A stretch of DNA of 64,000 nucleotides from Diphasiastrum complanatum (taxonomy: Eukaryota > Streptophyta > Lycopodiopsida > Lycopodiales > Lycopodiaceae), in NCBI GenBank assembly GCA_029204225.1, contig CM055102.1, positions 9,497,456 to 9,561,455 on the forward strand. The letters are read 5' to 3'. The notes under the pieces were generated by a model, which was given only the letters and a program-made list of their open reading frames with translations, was not told the origin of the DNA and did no database searches. Below, in pieces: positions 22,360 to 33,231 of the stretch (its first letter is position 1; each line of letters opens with the position of its first letter). A program made the translations under genes and the position numbers.

Positions 22360-22890
22360 AATAATCAACTCAAATTTGTCTACTTTCTTGGCATTGTCCC
22401 TAGTTTTTATAACCTTTGAAGGACCTTGTGGTGCAATTTCCTCTCCTGCTGGTTTATCCAATTTTCCTAAAGTCCTATCGTTTGTGAACATAATTTCACC
22501 AAATTGAACACTAGAACAATTTGTTGAACCTGGAATCAGAAGTTGGTTCTAATAAAAATGGTCTGTGAATCCACAGGACTATCTTCTTATATCAATTGCC
22601 CTCAAAAGTGGAATAATCAAAAATGAAAAAAAAAATATAGATGGCCATAGGAGAGCAATGTCAATACATTCACCCTTTGTGATATCCAAGGTATTACTTT
22701 TCCCCAGATCCTGTCCTGTAGTGTAGTCACCATGACCATAACATGATTGTGAACAAAGAATGGGATTTCTCTTTTCGGATAATACCCTTTGAACATATGA
22801 ATTCTCTACTAAACTATCTTTAAGTAGAAGAATTGCCAAGTCTTTGTAAAGAAAATATATATCTTCCTTAACTTTTTTGAAGTCCAATGT
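22360..22890 (-). CDS. Possible exon pair of an unidentified gene
   Basis: A frame ending at 22579 opens after ATACTGTACAG (plausible acceptor at about 22893). It encodes LDFKKVKEDIYFLYKDLA, a Cys-containing stretch (LCSQSCYGHGDY) and a hydrophobic end. A second open piece after TGATTCCAG (about 22530-22370) reads SVQFGEIMFTNDRTLGKLDK. Both acceptors look genuine, but no family is recognised and no complete model can be assembled. The region lies downstream of CYP28 on the same strand, and an extension of that gene is unlikely because CYP28 has its own stop. Confidence 0.22.
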
Positions 22891-23792
22891 GCAGGACCTG
22901 TACAGTATGAATTCTAAAATTCAAGGGTACAGAAGCAGGATCTTAATCCCATGGTAATAATGAACAGAAATTAGGAGGATCACAAAGTACTTTTTCAAGC
23001 AAGTTCATAGTGCACTTGACCCACAAGATACTTGTTCAGATCCACAGTTTTCTGTGTATCCTACAAGAAATGCATTCAAAAGATCAAAATGCACCTTGAG
23101 ACATTCCTTTTGATATCATTTATAGTATTCATGTTAGAGACATTCAAACTCGAGCTGAATTTGTTAGGATTCAGAAAGCCACCTTTTCTTGAAAATCGAA
23201 CCAGGCCAACTTCACTTTTGTTGGAGCATTTTCTAGGCAGATCAATCTTTTGCAGTATCCCTAGCAATCAATAAAATAGAAGCAAAAACATACCTTGCAG
23301 AACAATTAACAAGCCAGAGAAAATTAGTGCCTGAAACATACAATCACCCCCTGTGAAATGTCTTGTATACCAAAGCATAAAAGTCATGTCCTTGAGATTT
23401 TCCTATATCAACACAAGTATCTGACTTGAGCATTCACATAAGTGAGCATAGAGTCTAGAATGGCAAGCTGAAGAGATGACACTATCCAGTTTGGTTACAG
23501 GGTGCCCTGCAAAATCTTGTAGCTGTCTTGAAGAAAAGTATTTCCATTCTTTTTAATTTGTCTTATTATGAATACAGAGTGCATGAATACAAGAAGGATA
23601 TTACTGGCTTATGGCAAAATTTTCAATGGGATTGAGTAAAGGGATGGCATTTATACATAGTGCAAGTAACATTCACGATGGCGACTAGAAAGACAATGCG
23701 ACTTTTTGCTAACCCTCCAGCAAGATAGCGGGAGAGCTCATATATTAACAGTATAGCAAAACTTGAATTTCACCGAACGAAAGAGTGAGTGG

Positions 23793-25242
23793 CTAAGGGA
23801 GAGTGGGGGTAAGACTTGGGTGAATGGCCTGCAGTTCACCACATTTGCTGATCACCACTGGTTTGATAGGGCGATCCCAAACATTGCGGGCATTTGCTGC
23901 TCGATCATCACCAAGAAGCTCGGCGATCTCATTGAATTGCCGAACCCGTTCGCTGGGCTTGTAAGTTGGCAAAGCTGACAAACTTGCCACCACATCCATA
24001 CCTATATCCATGAATTCCTTTCAGATAAACACCTAGGATTCATTGTTGATGAAAGTGTAACTGCTTACATTAGCTTGCATTGCAGAGAAACTACAAATTC
24101 AGGCAAAATAAGTCAAGTGAAAGCTCAAATCACCTTCAAGAACTGTCCCAAACACTATGTTGCCATTGTCCAACTGAGGAACTGGTCCAGGACCTAAATT
24201 CACCCTAGTATGAAGTCAGAAACTGGTAACGAAGAATAACAGAAGATTTATCACCAAAATGTTGACAATCGATGCAGCTCCAGAGATGATTATGCAAGAG
24301 AGTGGTAACAATTCTATGGCACACCCATTTCAGAAAACTGACATAAGTTAAACACGGGCAGCAGACAGAATGGGAAAATAAAGGAAAGAAAGGTCCAGGG
24401 GGAGGAGATGACAACTGACCTGTGGTGATGAGAAACTCCACATTCCGATAGTCACTACGCAGCTTAACACTATCCTCATCATCATTCTCTGCCAGGCATA
24501 GCGAAACTGTGCCAGGCCTAATGTGTTTCAGCTTGAAGGCACTGGGGTTTATGGTTTCCAGGTTTCTATCCATATTTGTGGGCGGAGGCACCTCACCTCT
24601 CTCCTTTAGCCCTTGCCTTCCTGCCTGAATGTACTGCCCCTGCATAACTTTGTGGAAGGTTGTTCCCTGGTATGTGGATCCGGCCTTACCTGTGCACATT
24701 GCCTTGAAATTTCTGACTGTCTGAGGAACCTGCTTCCCATATAGCCCAAGCACAATCCGACCCAAAGGATCTGCTTCTTTGCAAATGGATGAAGCATTGG
24801 AGCGAGTTAGCGGTGGGCATAGACTGATATCAAAGAAGACCTTATCAGTGATGGTGGTGTCAGGATCTCCACTTTCAGGTGCCTGAGGTTCTGCTTCCTC
24901 TGCCCCGGCATTTGCCTCAGACAAGGCAATTGCCGTGATTCCTATTATTAGTAAGCTTCTTCTGCCAGCAGATGGAAGCAGAAAATCACGACTATCAGTA
25001 TCAGACAAACCAGTGGCTGTACTCTGTACTTTGCAGGAAAGATGAGACAAATGTTCAGAAGCATTCCCAGCATTATGGGCAGCTCTCACTATTATCCTGT
25101 CATCACTGTTTCTGTCAGAACTATTGTGGATCGATAATCGCCTGCTGGAGTTTTTGATACCATGATGCTCAGCAAATATGGGCTGTCGGCAAGGGATCAG
25201 ATTTCTGCAGCAAAAACCTGTAACGGATAAAGACTGCTCCAT
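23793..25242 (-). CDS. CYP28: Thylakoid-lumen cyclophilin-type PPIase, CYP28-like
   Basis: Three exons on the minus strand: 25242-24420, 24193-24134 and 24001-23793. Introns begin GTCAGT and GTGATT and end TTTAG and TATAG. All junctions fall after the first base of a Gly codon, giving 363 aa. Residues 1-110 look like a chloroplast transit peptide followed by a lumenal signal, RRSLLIIGITAIALSEANA, whose twin arginines suggest Tat import. The cyclophilin fold follows (DKVFFDISL, GRIVLGLYGKQVPQTVRNF, EFLITTGPGP, NIVFGTVLEGMDVV) and ends CGEL..IHPSLTPTLP, as in CYP28 orthologues. The CypA catalytic Arg55 and Phe60 positions read Lys and Gln (FHKVMQGQYIQAG), so catalysis may be weak; the Gln63 equivalent is kept. 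The ATG follows no upstream in-frame ATG. Confidence 0.88.
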
Positions 25243-25683
25243 CCGCAGTCACAGCCCTCGCATTTCAGGGATTGCAGCTTACAAAGTGTAGGAGCATCAC
25301 ACTTACGAGCTTTACATCTCCAGGCAGACGAGTCTCACTTGCTAGGCTGAGAAACTACTAATCCTACGCCCATTCTATGAGGATCGCCATCGCTGCTTGA
25401 ATTTGCAACGCACTCCTCTTCTCTTCTCTTCTCTTCTTTTCTTTTCTTTTTCTCGTCTTCGCTGTAGAACGAGGATAGAGAAGAGAGTGAGAGCGGGTGG
25501 TTTGGAAGCATTCCCTTTGCCTTTAGAGGCCTCGGCCTTGGCCCTTGCCAATTCCTTAGCCTCCAACCGTTGGGGCTCCAACAAACACACACACACACAT
25601 GTGGTGCCTTGGGGCTGGTAACGATGGGGGGGGGGCCTCGCATCTAGCGAGCACGGTGCTCCTTTGGCCATCCTGACCACAAG
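25243..25683 (-). promoter_or_regulatory. Upstream region of CYP28
   Basis: The CYP28 promoter and 5' UTR must lie here. It contains a TCTTC/CTTTT-rich tract at 25415-25455 (GA-rich on the coding strand), typical of plant 5' UTRs, and (CA)n at about 25582-25600. I could not place a definite TATA box. Confidence 0.35.
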
Positions 25684-26110
25684 TTTTTTTTTTTTTTTTA
25701 AATTGTTTGCCCGGACGCCACGTGTCCAAGCAGCCAATCTTTGTCCCATAAGCATTCATGTGAGACTATGGGAAGGGGATATATAGACAAACTCCCCCTC
25801 GTCTCACATGTGTGTGTGTGAGAGGCCCGCTGCCCGGGCGCCTCGGCCTGCAGCTGCCAAGTGCCCGGCGTGGCAGCGTGCCCGCCCGCCCGGGACCCGC
25901 CCTGGTGCCACCCGACAAAATCAGGCACCCATTGATTTTCGACGGGCACCATTTATTTTATTTTTTTTTAAATTGGCTGCCTGAACACCATTTGTCCAGG
26001 CAGCCAATTTATATCCCATAAGCATTATCAGCAATTTTTTAGGAGGGGATATATACATAAACTCCCCTCCTCCTTGCATGTGTGTGTGTGTGCCTGGGCG
26101 CTGGGTGCCT
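25684..26110 (+). repeat. Two promoter-like modules with hairpins
   Basis: Two diverged copies start at 25684 and 25955. Each has a T-tract, AAATTG..TGCC, a GTGTCC/TTGTCC box, GCAGCCAAT, CCCATAAGCATT, GGGGATATATA, CAAACTCCCC or TAAACTCCCC, CATGTGTGTGTGTG, then GC-rich DNA. The second copy has a perfect 13-bp inverted repeat (25971-25983 with 25997-26009). TATATA lies in each about 50 bp before the GC-rich part. They look like repeated promoter or terminal modules of an unnamed element. Confidence 0.6.
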
Positions 26111-26700
26111 GCCGCCCCGTGCGGCTGCCCGGCACCATTCGCCCTGCCCGGCGTCACCTGCCCCCTGCCCGGCACCCTGCTCATGCTGCCCTGCTGCCCG
26201 GCGCCCTACTGGCGCTGCCCTGTGCCCACCCGGTGCCCCGGCGCCACGGGCGCTGCCCAGCGCCACCCGCAGGTGCCGGCTCTGGCACCGCCTGTGAAAA
26301 TCAGGCGCGCCCTGATTTTTGACAAGCATCCAGCGGCTGACACGCGTCAGCCGCTGGAGAGCACCCGGGCCAAACCCCTCCCTCGTGTGGGGCGTGCCCG
26401 TAAGCCCCAGCAGGGGGGGGGGGGGCCATGTGGAGTTTGGTGCTCAAATGGTTGGTGCTCGGGCTGCCCGAACAACCGGCACCCAGTAAAATTGGCTCAT
26501 GGGCGCTCGATACGTGCACGCGGTCCCAGTCGGGTGGCTCCCGGACAACGTGGGTGGTTGTCGGACAGCGCGCCATGTCTCCCGAGCAGGTCGCGAGTGG
26601 TTCCCGGGCAGCGCCCGTGGGCGCCGTACAGATGCGGCTCTCGGCCAGGCCCGCTGCCAAATCTCGCGCAGCGGCATCGGCACCCCGCTTGTGTGACAGA
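26090..26700. repeat. GC-rich island of degenerate CTGCCCGGCGCC-like units
   Basis: Far richer in G+C than its surroundings. It is made of imperfect CTGCCCGGC(G/A)CC repeats, so overlapping long frames appear on both strands without domains. It contains a perfect 12-bp-arm hairpin at 26330-26357 (CCAGCGGCTGAC, 4-base loop) and AAAATCAGG/CCTGATTTT arms at 26297-26319. No gene is supported. Confidence 0.7.
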
Positions 26701-26815
26701 CTGGGCTTGTTTGCATATATATGGCCCCCCAGCAAGCTCCCACAGATAATTATTGGACAATCTTTTGGTTGTCCGATGACGTGGCGCTCCAGGCAACCAT
26801 TTTTGAAAAAAAATT
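26700..26815 (-). repeat. Third promoter-like module, inverted
   Basis: The reverse complement carries a T-tract, GGTTGCCTGGAGCGCCACGT, CGGACAACC, GATTGTCC and CATATATATG. This mirrors the two plus-strand modules at 25684 and 25955, so the GC-rich island is enclosed by opposed modules. Confidence 0.55.
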
Positions 26816-27870
26816 GTGTCGCTCACAGTGCGCCAGGTCCAAACGGCCGTGTGCCTCTTAGATACGAGGCTCCAACCCCCAGCACTATGAGTGTGAGAGC
26901 GTGAGTGATGCATTCCATAATTTTAGGTTTGTAAGAGGCTTAGAGCTGGCATTTAGCTCTAGCCAATATTGTATTAGATAACGGGCCAGCATGGCCCGCT
27001 AATTGATGTTATTAGTGGGGGTGGCCTTCCATGTACGCTTAAAATACTGTATGTACGGTTTTAAATACCTTTGATGTTCTGTTCTTTCTTCTCTCGATGT
27101 TTATCAATCTTCTTCCTAGATCTAGTCATGATGGTTGTCTTCGTCTTGTTGTCTTCTCTTCGATAAGCATGATGTTATATGATTTGTAAGAATTGTAGTT
27201 CTGACTTTGAAAATACATTGGTATGGGGACAACAACAGAGTAGGAATTGATACAGTTCATTCATAGACTTGATTGTTGTTATTAGTTTGTCTCCATCGCG
27301 TGTATCTGGGTTGGAGTGAAATTATCTTTGTAGTTATGCGGCAACGAGATCAATTTCTATTCTGCTTTCTTATTTGTGATCAATTTCAGTTTGATTATCT
27401 ACATGCTTTGATTCAGGACTGCCATGCATTGAGAATTTTAAGCTTTGTTTAAGGGATCATTCTACTTAGCAATGATGAATAATCGTTAACTGCATTCAGC
27501 ATGTGGCCCTGAAACGCAGTTCATAAGTACATAGAAATGGCAAAAACTAGTCTATATTCTGAAGATCTGACACATTGCGGGGATAAGCTACCTAGTACTA
27601 GGGCCTCTCAAGATTCCGAGCCAATTCCATCATCTGACAACGCAGAACAGGATGGCATAATGTCAATCAGACTTGCAGATTCTAGATCAAGATCTAATCA
27701 ATAGAACTTGATGAATCCTTTGATTTGGCAATCAATAACTCTTGTAGATTGATTAGTACAATCAATCATTGTCCTAAAATCAAAAAATTCACACTCAAGA
27801 TGTCCTAGACTTCCTTGGAGGTCTGAGCTTTAAACTCATGGCCGGTTTGCATGTCTGAGATGTTGAGGAT
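26816..27870. other. Spacer left of the copia element
   Basis: No supported gene. A 55-codon plus frame at 27537-27704 (starts MAKTSLYSEDLTHCGD) could be a gag start or chance. The expected continuation of the copia element that flanks the other side of the 27871-33882 insertion is not present here. Confidence 0.4.
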
Positions 27871-28520
27871 TGTGAAAGATTTCAGATCCTTAAGATCCAA
27901 TCTACTTGAATGATCTTTGGTTAGAAAGAGAAATACACTACCAATTTCACCAATGTAGAAAAATCAGCATCTACACACAATTTGAGATGCAAACACTAAT
28001 AGAACTTGATCAAACTTGAATGAAATGATTATGTACTGTTGTTGTCCGTACAAAACCAGCAAGCTACTGTATTTCACACGTGTGGATCCAAAAATAGCAT
28101 ATATAGATCATTCTACACATAGAATTGCAAGCAATCACCAAGATAGTGCACCAATGGATAGTAGAACCCAAGAGAACCATGTATAAGCATGAAATGAGAT
28201 AGAGAAGAGAGAAGATGACTCTCTCCACAAGTTACATCCTTTTATAGCAGGTCCGAACCCTATTTGGCCACTTGGCTTTCCCACCAAAATGCTAACCCTA
28301 CCAATTTTGGGTCTAGATTCAATGTACCCAACTTATTTAAATTGAATCTACTCAAACTCGCATTCTATCTTTCCCACAGTTTCAAAAAGTATTTATTCAA
28401 ATGAAATTTAGACTAATGAACTTTGAAAAGTCAACCTCTAAGTCTAAAACAAGTTTTGGCCTCAATATGCCAAATATGAAAATATTGCAAAATGTGATGA
28501 AACTAGTTGAATCTTTCACA
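27871..28520 (-). mobile_element. Copia element 1, 3' LTR (650 bp)
   Basis: Begins TGTGAAAGATT and ends AATCTTTCACA, so the LTR has perfect 11-bp inverted ends. It is a near copy of 33232-33882; by eye there are about 16 substitutions and one indel, roughly 2.5%. Confidence 0.95.
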
Positions 28521-29095
28521 CTCCCTCTTCAACTAGTTTTAGCATAGATTTTGATAATACTCCAAGTGAAGTCCTATGCTTCATGAACAAGTCTCTTCCT
28601 AATGCTTTGGTGAAGATCTCAGCTACACATTCCCTGGAAGACACATGTTGAAGCTCCACCTCCTTTGCAATGACTCGCTCTCTCACAAAATGATATTGTA
28701 TCTCAATATGCTTGCTCCTAGCATGAAAGATAGGATTGGATGCCATTCTTTGGGCTGATTGATTGTCACAAAAGATGATTGGGCTCTCTGAAAAATCCAG
28801 CAACTGAAGATCCTTGATCATCCTCTTGATCCATACCATCTCCTTTGTGCAATGTGTAAGAGCTTTGTACTCGGCCTCACTAGATGACAATGAGATAGTG
28901 GCTTGTTTCTTTGACATCCATGATATAGCTCCATCACCTATGAAAATACAATAAGAACTAATGGATTTCCTATCCATTACATCTCCAGCATAGTCCGAAT
29001 CTGAAAATCCAAAAAGATTAGGTGATGATCCCTCATACAATATGCCAAGATCTCGAGTTCCAATGATGTACCTCAAAACTCGCTTTCCTAGCTTC
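28516..29095 (-). CDS. Copia RNase H domain
   Basis: Opens in frame with HWKLGKRVLRYIIGT and continues through FGFSDSDYAGD, KSISSYCIFIGDGAISW, SLSSSEAEYKAL, FCDNQSAQRMASNPIFHARS, KHIEIQYHFVRE and FTKALGRDLF, the complete copia RNase H series including the catalytic D, E and D residues. The frame ends at the polypurine tract, overlapping the LTR by a few bases. It is intact, though the RT normally encoded just upstream is missing. Confidence 0.93.
28521..28533 (-). other. Polypurine tract of copia element 1
   Basis: The minus strand reads GAAGAGGGAG directly before the LTR TGTGAAAG. Confidence 0.85.
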
Positions 29096-30185
29096 CAATG
29101 CTCCTAGCATAGTTCTTGCCAATAGAACTTTGATCCATCATAAGAATGATCTTCTTCCTAAGAATAGATCTCCTTTCAATGATCAGGTAATGCTCAAAAT
29201 AGAAACAACCATAATTGATATAGAGAATAGTGTCCACTTGGGATGCTTCACTATTTCTTACATCAATTTTACATGTAAAAATGTGACTAGAACATGAAGA
29301 ATCAAATAGAATGTAAATGAAATGATTCCACCATGCTTCCAACTCTGAACTCTCTAAAAAAATACAGCAAACAAACAATAAATGTGAGTGATCAACTTTT
29401 GCTTGCATGTCCCCTCCTCCTTTGTCCTTTGTTGCCTTGTATCCACCATGATACTCCATGAATGAGCGTCCATCTTCATCTTGCCACAAGAAACCATCAA
29501 ACCTTGAAAATCCATGAGTAGGTGAGTACATTAATGATGCAAATCCAGCACCACATGACTCTATAAACCAAGTAGTTTGCACTAGTCCATCTTCAAGATC
29601 TACTTGACACAAGAAAATGACCATGAATGCACCAAAAATTGACAATCTCCAAGTATTGGCACCAAGTAGCTCAACACTTAGAACTTAGCCATGGATGAAT
29701 GACATAATGAACCTCCAATAGCTTCATTTCCATCAGCAAAATCAGCCAAGAATGCTAGTACAAATCCAACATCAAAACAATGCTCACCAAGGTAGCTAGT
29801 TTTACCATATCTTGACAATTTGCACACATCCACATGAAATTGCTCAAACATGAGATAGAACAAGTAAAGTAAACTTGAACAACACTTCCTTGCTGCTCCT
29901 TTGACCTTACTTGAGTCTTCAATATGCTGCAAAAACAGATCCATAACACCTTTGCCAATTACCTCTCCTTTGATGCTCTTGACTAGCTCCAAATTGCCAA
30001 CTTCCCTTTTGACTAGTTGAAGCGCTTTGAGATCAACCTCTTGATCTTCAACTTGACCATCAAAGTCATTGAACAAAATTTGTTTTCCAGATCCATTACT
30101 TGATTTTACAGCAACATAACATCCATCCACTTGCATAGCTCCATGTACACAAGAAGATCCTCCAAAAGATGTTCCACTCTTCATA
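29096..30185 (-). other. Unknown sequence replacing the copia reverse transcriptase
   Basis: Upstream pol proceeds normally to EEEWIQPMDLEYRSLMKSGT, the RT entry, then changes to SFGGSSCVHGAMQVDG and carries no RT motif (no NAFLNG, LYGLKQ or YVDD). The copia sequence resumes at KLGKRVLRYI. The 1.1 kb between holds two open frames, one continuous with pol and ending at 29678, the second spanning 29645-29088. They contain pieces such as KQILFNDFDGQVEDQEVDLK and HGFSRFDGFLWQDEDGR. Few stops interrupt it. I recognise no domain. A captured host segment or a non-autonomous element body are the main possibilities. Confidence 0.75.
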
Positions 30186-30796
30186 AGAGATCGATACTCA
30201 AGATCCATTGGTTGGATCCACTCCTCTTCTTTCCTTGCTTGATCTATACTTGTAGGGTCATCCAAAGAGGTTAGGAAAGCAACATAATTTCTAGAAACTA
30301 CTTGCTTACCCTTTTGATCATATGTGAGCCTTGAAGGTACTTGTCTTTCTCTTGATGTTCTCCTTGGCTTTTGACTTGATGAAGGTCCACCATCACCACC
30401 ATCCAAAGTAGGATACTTCTCATCAACATCAAGAATGTTAGATCCATCTACTTTACCATCAATCATGCTTGAAGACACCTTTGGAATGTTTCCCTCATCA
30501 AAAATGACATCTCTCCCAACAATCACTTTGTTAGTAGAAGGAATGTAAACCTTGTAGGCTTTACTCACCTCACTATATCCAACAAAAATACTTCTTCTTG
30601 AAGATGGATCCTCCTTGGTCCTATCATCAAGAGTAATGTTGACATAGCATGTGCATCCAAAGGTTCTTAGAAATTTGACACTCGGCCTCCTCTTGAATAG
30701 CATCTCAAAAGGTGTCCTTCCATCCAAAATAGCTATTGCACAAGAAATTGGCACACAACAAAGCTTGATCCCAAAATGGTTTGTCAAGATTAGCAC
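30186..30796 (-). CDS. Copia integrase C-terminus and linker to RT
   Basis: Starts at ILDGRTPFEMLFKRRPSVKF, then FLRTFGCTCYVNI, RRSIFVGYSEVSKAYKVY, a VGRDVIFDEGN box and a Ser/Arg-rich linker, ending at EWIQPMDLEYRSLMKSGT. These are standard copia integrase-to-RT segments. A frameshift separates it from the integrase core at about 30760. Confidence 0.88.
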
Positions 30797-31625
30797 TTAA
30801 TCTCATAGCTTTAGCACTTTCACATAAAGTCCTATTCTTCCTTTCAGCCACTCCATTTTGTTGTGGGGTCCTTGATGTTGTATATTCCCTCTTGACCCCA
30901 TGCTCATCACAAAAGGCCTTGAACTTGTTAGATATGTACTCACCACCATTGTCACCTCTCAAGCACTTGATCTTTGTGGAGAATTGGTTCTCCCTTGCAT
31001 TCTTGAACTTGACAAAGACATCATACACTTCATCCTTGCTCTTTAGTAGATAGATCCAACAAAATCTACTAAAATCATCAATGAATGTTACATACATCTT
31101 AGCTCCACTATTGCTAATTGTAGTAAATCCATGAATATCCGAATGTACAAGTTGAAAAGGCTTTGTAGATCTAGAAATAGATCTAGTATAAGGTAGTCTA
31201 TGTGACTTAGACAAAGCACAAGACTCACAAACATGCTTGTCATTACTTAAGGAACTTGGAAGACCAATCACAACCTTCTTCCTTGCCATTACCTCCAATG
31301 ACTTGAAGTTGAGGTGTCCCATCCTTTTGTGCCAAACCTCTTGAATAGAAATTTGCTCCCTTGCAACACATCCAACTTGGTTAGCAATAACACAAGCATC
31401 AAGTTTGAACAACTTCCCTTGTCTTTTACCTTTTCCAATCAAGACATCCTTCCTTTTGATCAAACAAGCATCTCCATCAAACTCCACCTCGAGGCCCTTA
31501 CTTAGCATTTGACTCACACTAAGCAAATTCTTGGTAATAGATGGAATAAACAAGACATCCTCCAAATGAACATTCCTATTTGTAGAGAGATAAATAAATC
31601 CCTTTGATTGTACACTCACCATCAT
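30750..31625 (-). CDS. Copia GAG-pre-integrase and integrase core
   Basis: Contains a protease-to-integrase segment (VLFIPSITKNLLSVSQML), the GAG-pre-integrase HKRMGHLNFKSLEVMA with CESCALSKSHRLPY, and the rve integrase core with its acidic residues in HSDIHGF (D), CLRGDNGGEY (D) and TPQQNGVAERKNRTL (E). It is shifted in frame from the gag-protease ORF upstream (about 31600) and from the C-terminal part downstream, so the element cannot make one polyprotein. Confidence 0.92.
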
Positions 31626-32631
31626 TGGCCGTGTAGATCACCCTCTTGTCATCTCCATATGCCAACAAAGAAGTGAAGTATTCTTTGTGAAAGGTCATGT
31701 GTGAACTTGCTCCACTATCAATCCACCAAGGATCTAGATCTCGATCATTAGCAAGCATACATGAAGACATCACAAAAGCATCATCATTTGCATCTTGCAC
31801 ATCCAAACCATCCTCATCAAGAGTAAGATTACCTTGCTTGTCTCCTTGATCTCTCTTCTTCTTGTAGCACTCACTTGCAAAGTGTCCTTTGATGCCACAA
31901 TAGAAGCACTTGAGCTTTGATCTATCCTTCTTTTTGCCACTTGAAGAAGCATCCACTTGATCTTGCCCTTTAGACCACTTGCTTTTGGTTTTGCCCTTGA
32001 ATTTGCCCTTTGTGAACATAGCATCCTCTTGAAGTGTCGATGTAGATCCACCTCTTGCTTGAAGCCTATATTCCTCATTGATCAAGATCTCTTGAAGATC
32101 CATCAGACTTGACAAAGTCTTTTGAATAGCAATACTTTGAACAATGTTAGCATGAGCATCCAACAAGCCATTAAGAATCACTTGAATAAGCTCTCCTTCC
32201 TTAATGCTTTCATCTATGCAAGCTAACTCATCATTCAATGCTTTCATTCTCAAAACAAAAGTACTTGGACTTTATTCATTCTTTTGCAAACAAGAAAAGA
32301 TTTGCCTTCTTAGAGTCAACACTTTAGAAGTAGACTTGGATTCATAGGGCTTCTTCAATGAATTCCAAGCTTCCAAAGATGATGTGCACTTACCAACTTC
32401 CTTGAGAAGTTCATTGGTAACATTCATCTTTATCATGTGTAGAGCCTTCTTGGCCCTCTTGTCATACCTCAATTGATCTTGTTGTGTTGCTGGTCTCTCC
32501 TCCAAACCTACAACAATATCCAAAACATCATTCATCTCAAGAGGTGACTCCATCCTCACTTTCCATAATGAATAGTTACTTGAGGTAAGCCTATCATTGG
32601 CTTCCAACATGACTCCAATTGAGGTTGCCAT
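31576..32631 (-). CDS. Copia gag and protease
   Basis: Starts MATSIGVMLEANDRLTSSNY and shows the copia gag (UBN2) core NYSLWKVRME...LEAWNSLKKPYES, broken by one TAA at about 32270. It continues with LNDELACIDESIKEGE and a basic region. The zinc knuckle CFYCGIKGHFASEC (C-X2-C-X4-H-X4-C) follows, then the aspartic protease start WWIDSGASSHMT. The frame ends prematurely at about 31576, where a small indel disrupts the passage into pre-integrase. Confidence 0.92.
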
Positions 32632-33219
32632 GTAGCAATGACCTGATCTTCTCTTTCAACCTGTTTCAATGCACAAAGCACTCCTTTGAACAACAACAAA
32701 TGCTTTCAAAAGAAATCACCAAGATTTGAAACTATCTCACAAATTCTCTTCTAGCACTTATCCAAGCAAATCAACACATAGAATCATGGAATATTGATCA
32801 ACCTATGATCTATCCTCAATCTAATGACTTTTGCCACTTCCTAAGATTGAAACACACTCAAATGAAGTCCAGCAACCTCACTATCTAGAGATCCAATCAA
32901 AATTAGGATTTTGACAAAATCACAAAAAATTGACTATTCCAAATCTACATGCAAATGCTGAAAATTTGATATGCAATCTATAAGCCACCACTTAGGCTGA
33001 ACCAATGATCCAAAAATCGGCCAAATCCAGCATGTGAATTCAAAAAACGGAATTGAACAAGTATATTGACCTATTTAGTGTTTTGATCTACAAAAGATCC
33101 AATCTACAAAAGCAAAAAATCCGATTTTGGTGTAGAATCCTCTCTAGCATGCTCTAGACTTGATATCTTCACCAAATCATTGATAGATCTGATTTCCTCC
33201 TTCATAACCTGAAACACAA

Positions 33220-33231
33220 GCTCTGATACCA
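33220..33231 (-). other. Primer-binding site of copia element 1
   Basis: The minus strand reads TGGTATCAGAGC, a perfect plant tRNA-iMet site abutting the 5' LTR. Confidence 0.95.

Noticed and set aside
25335-25759. Overlapping minus-strand frames of 67-126 aa upstream of CYP28
   Set aside because: They run through CT-rich and GT-rich low-complexity DNA and have no conserved motif; they probably lie in promoter/UTR sequence.
26078-26749. 223-aa plus-strand frame and overlapping minus-strand frames in the GC-rich island
   Set aside because: All six frames are open because the GC-rich repeats lack stop codons; composition is Pro/Cys/Arg/Gly low complexity with no domain.
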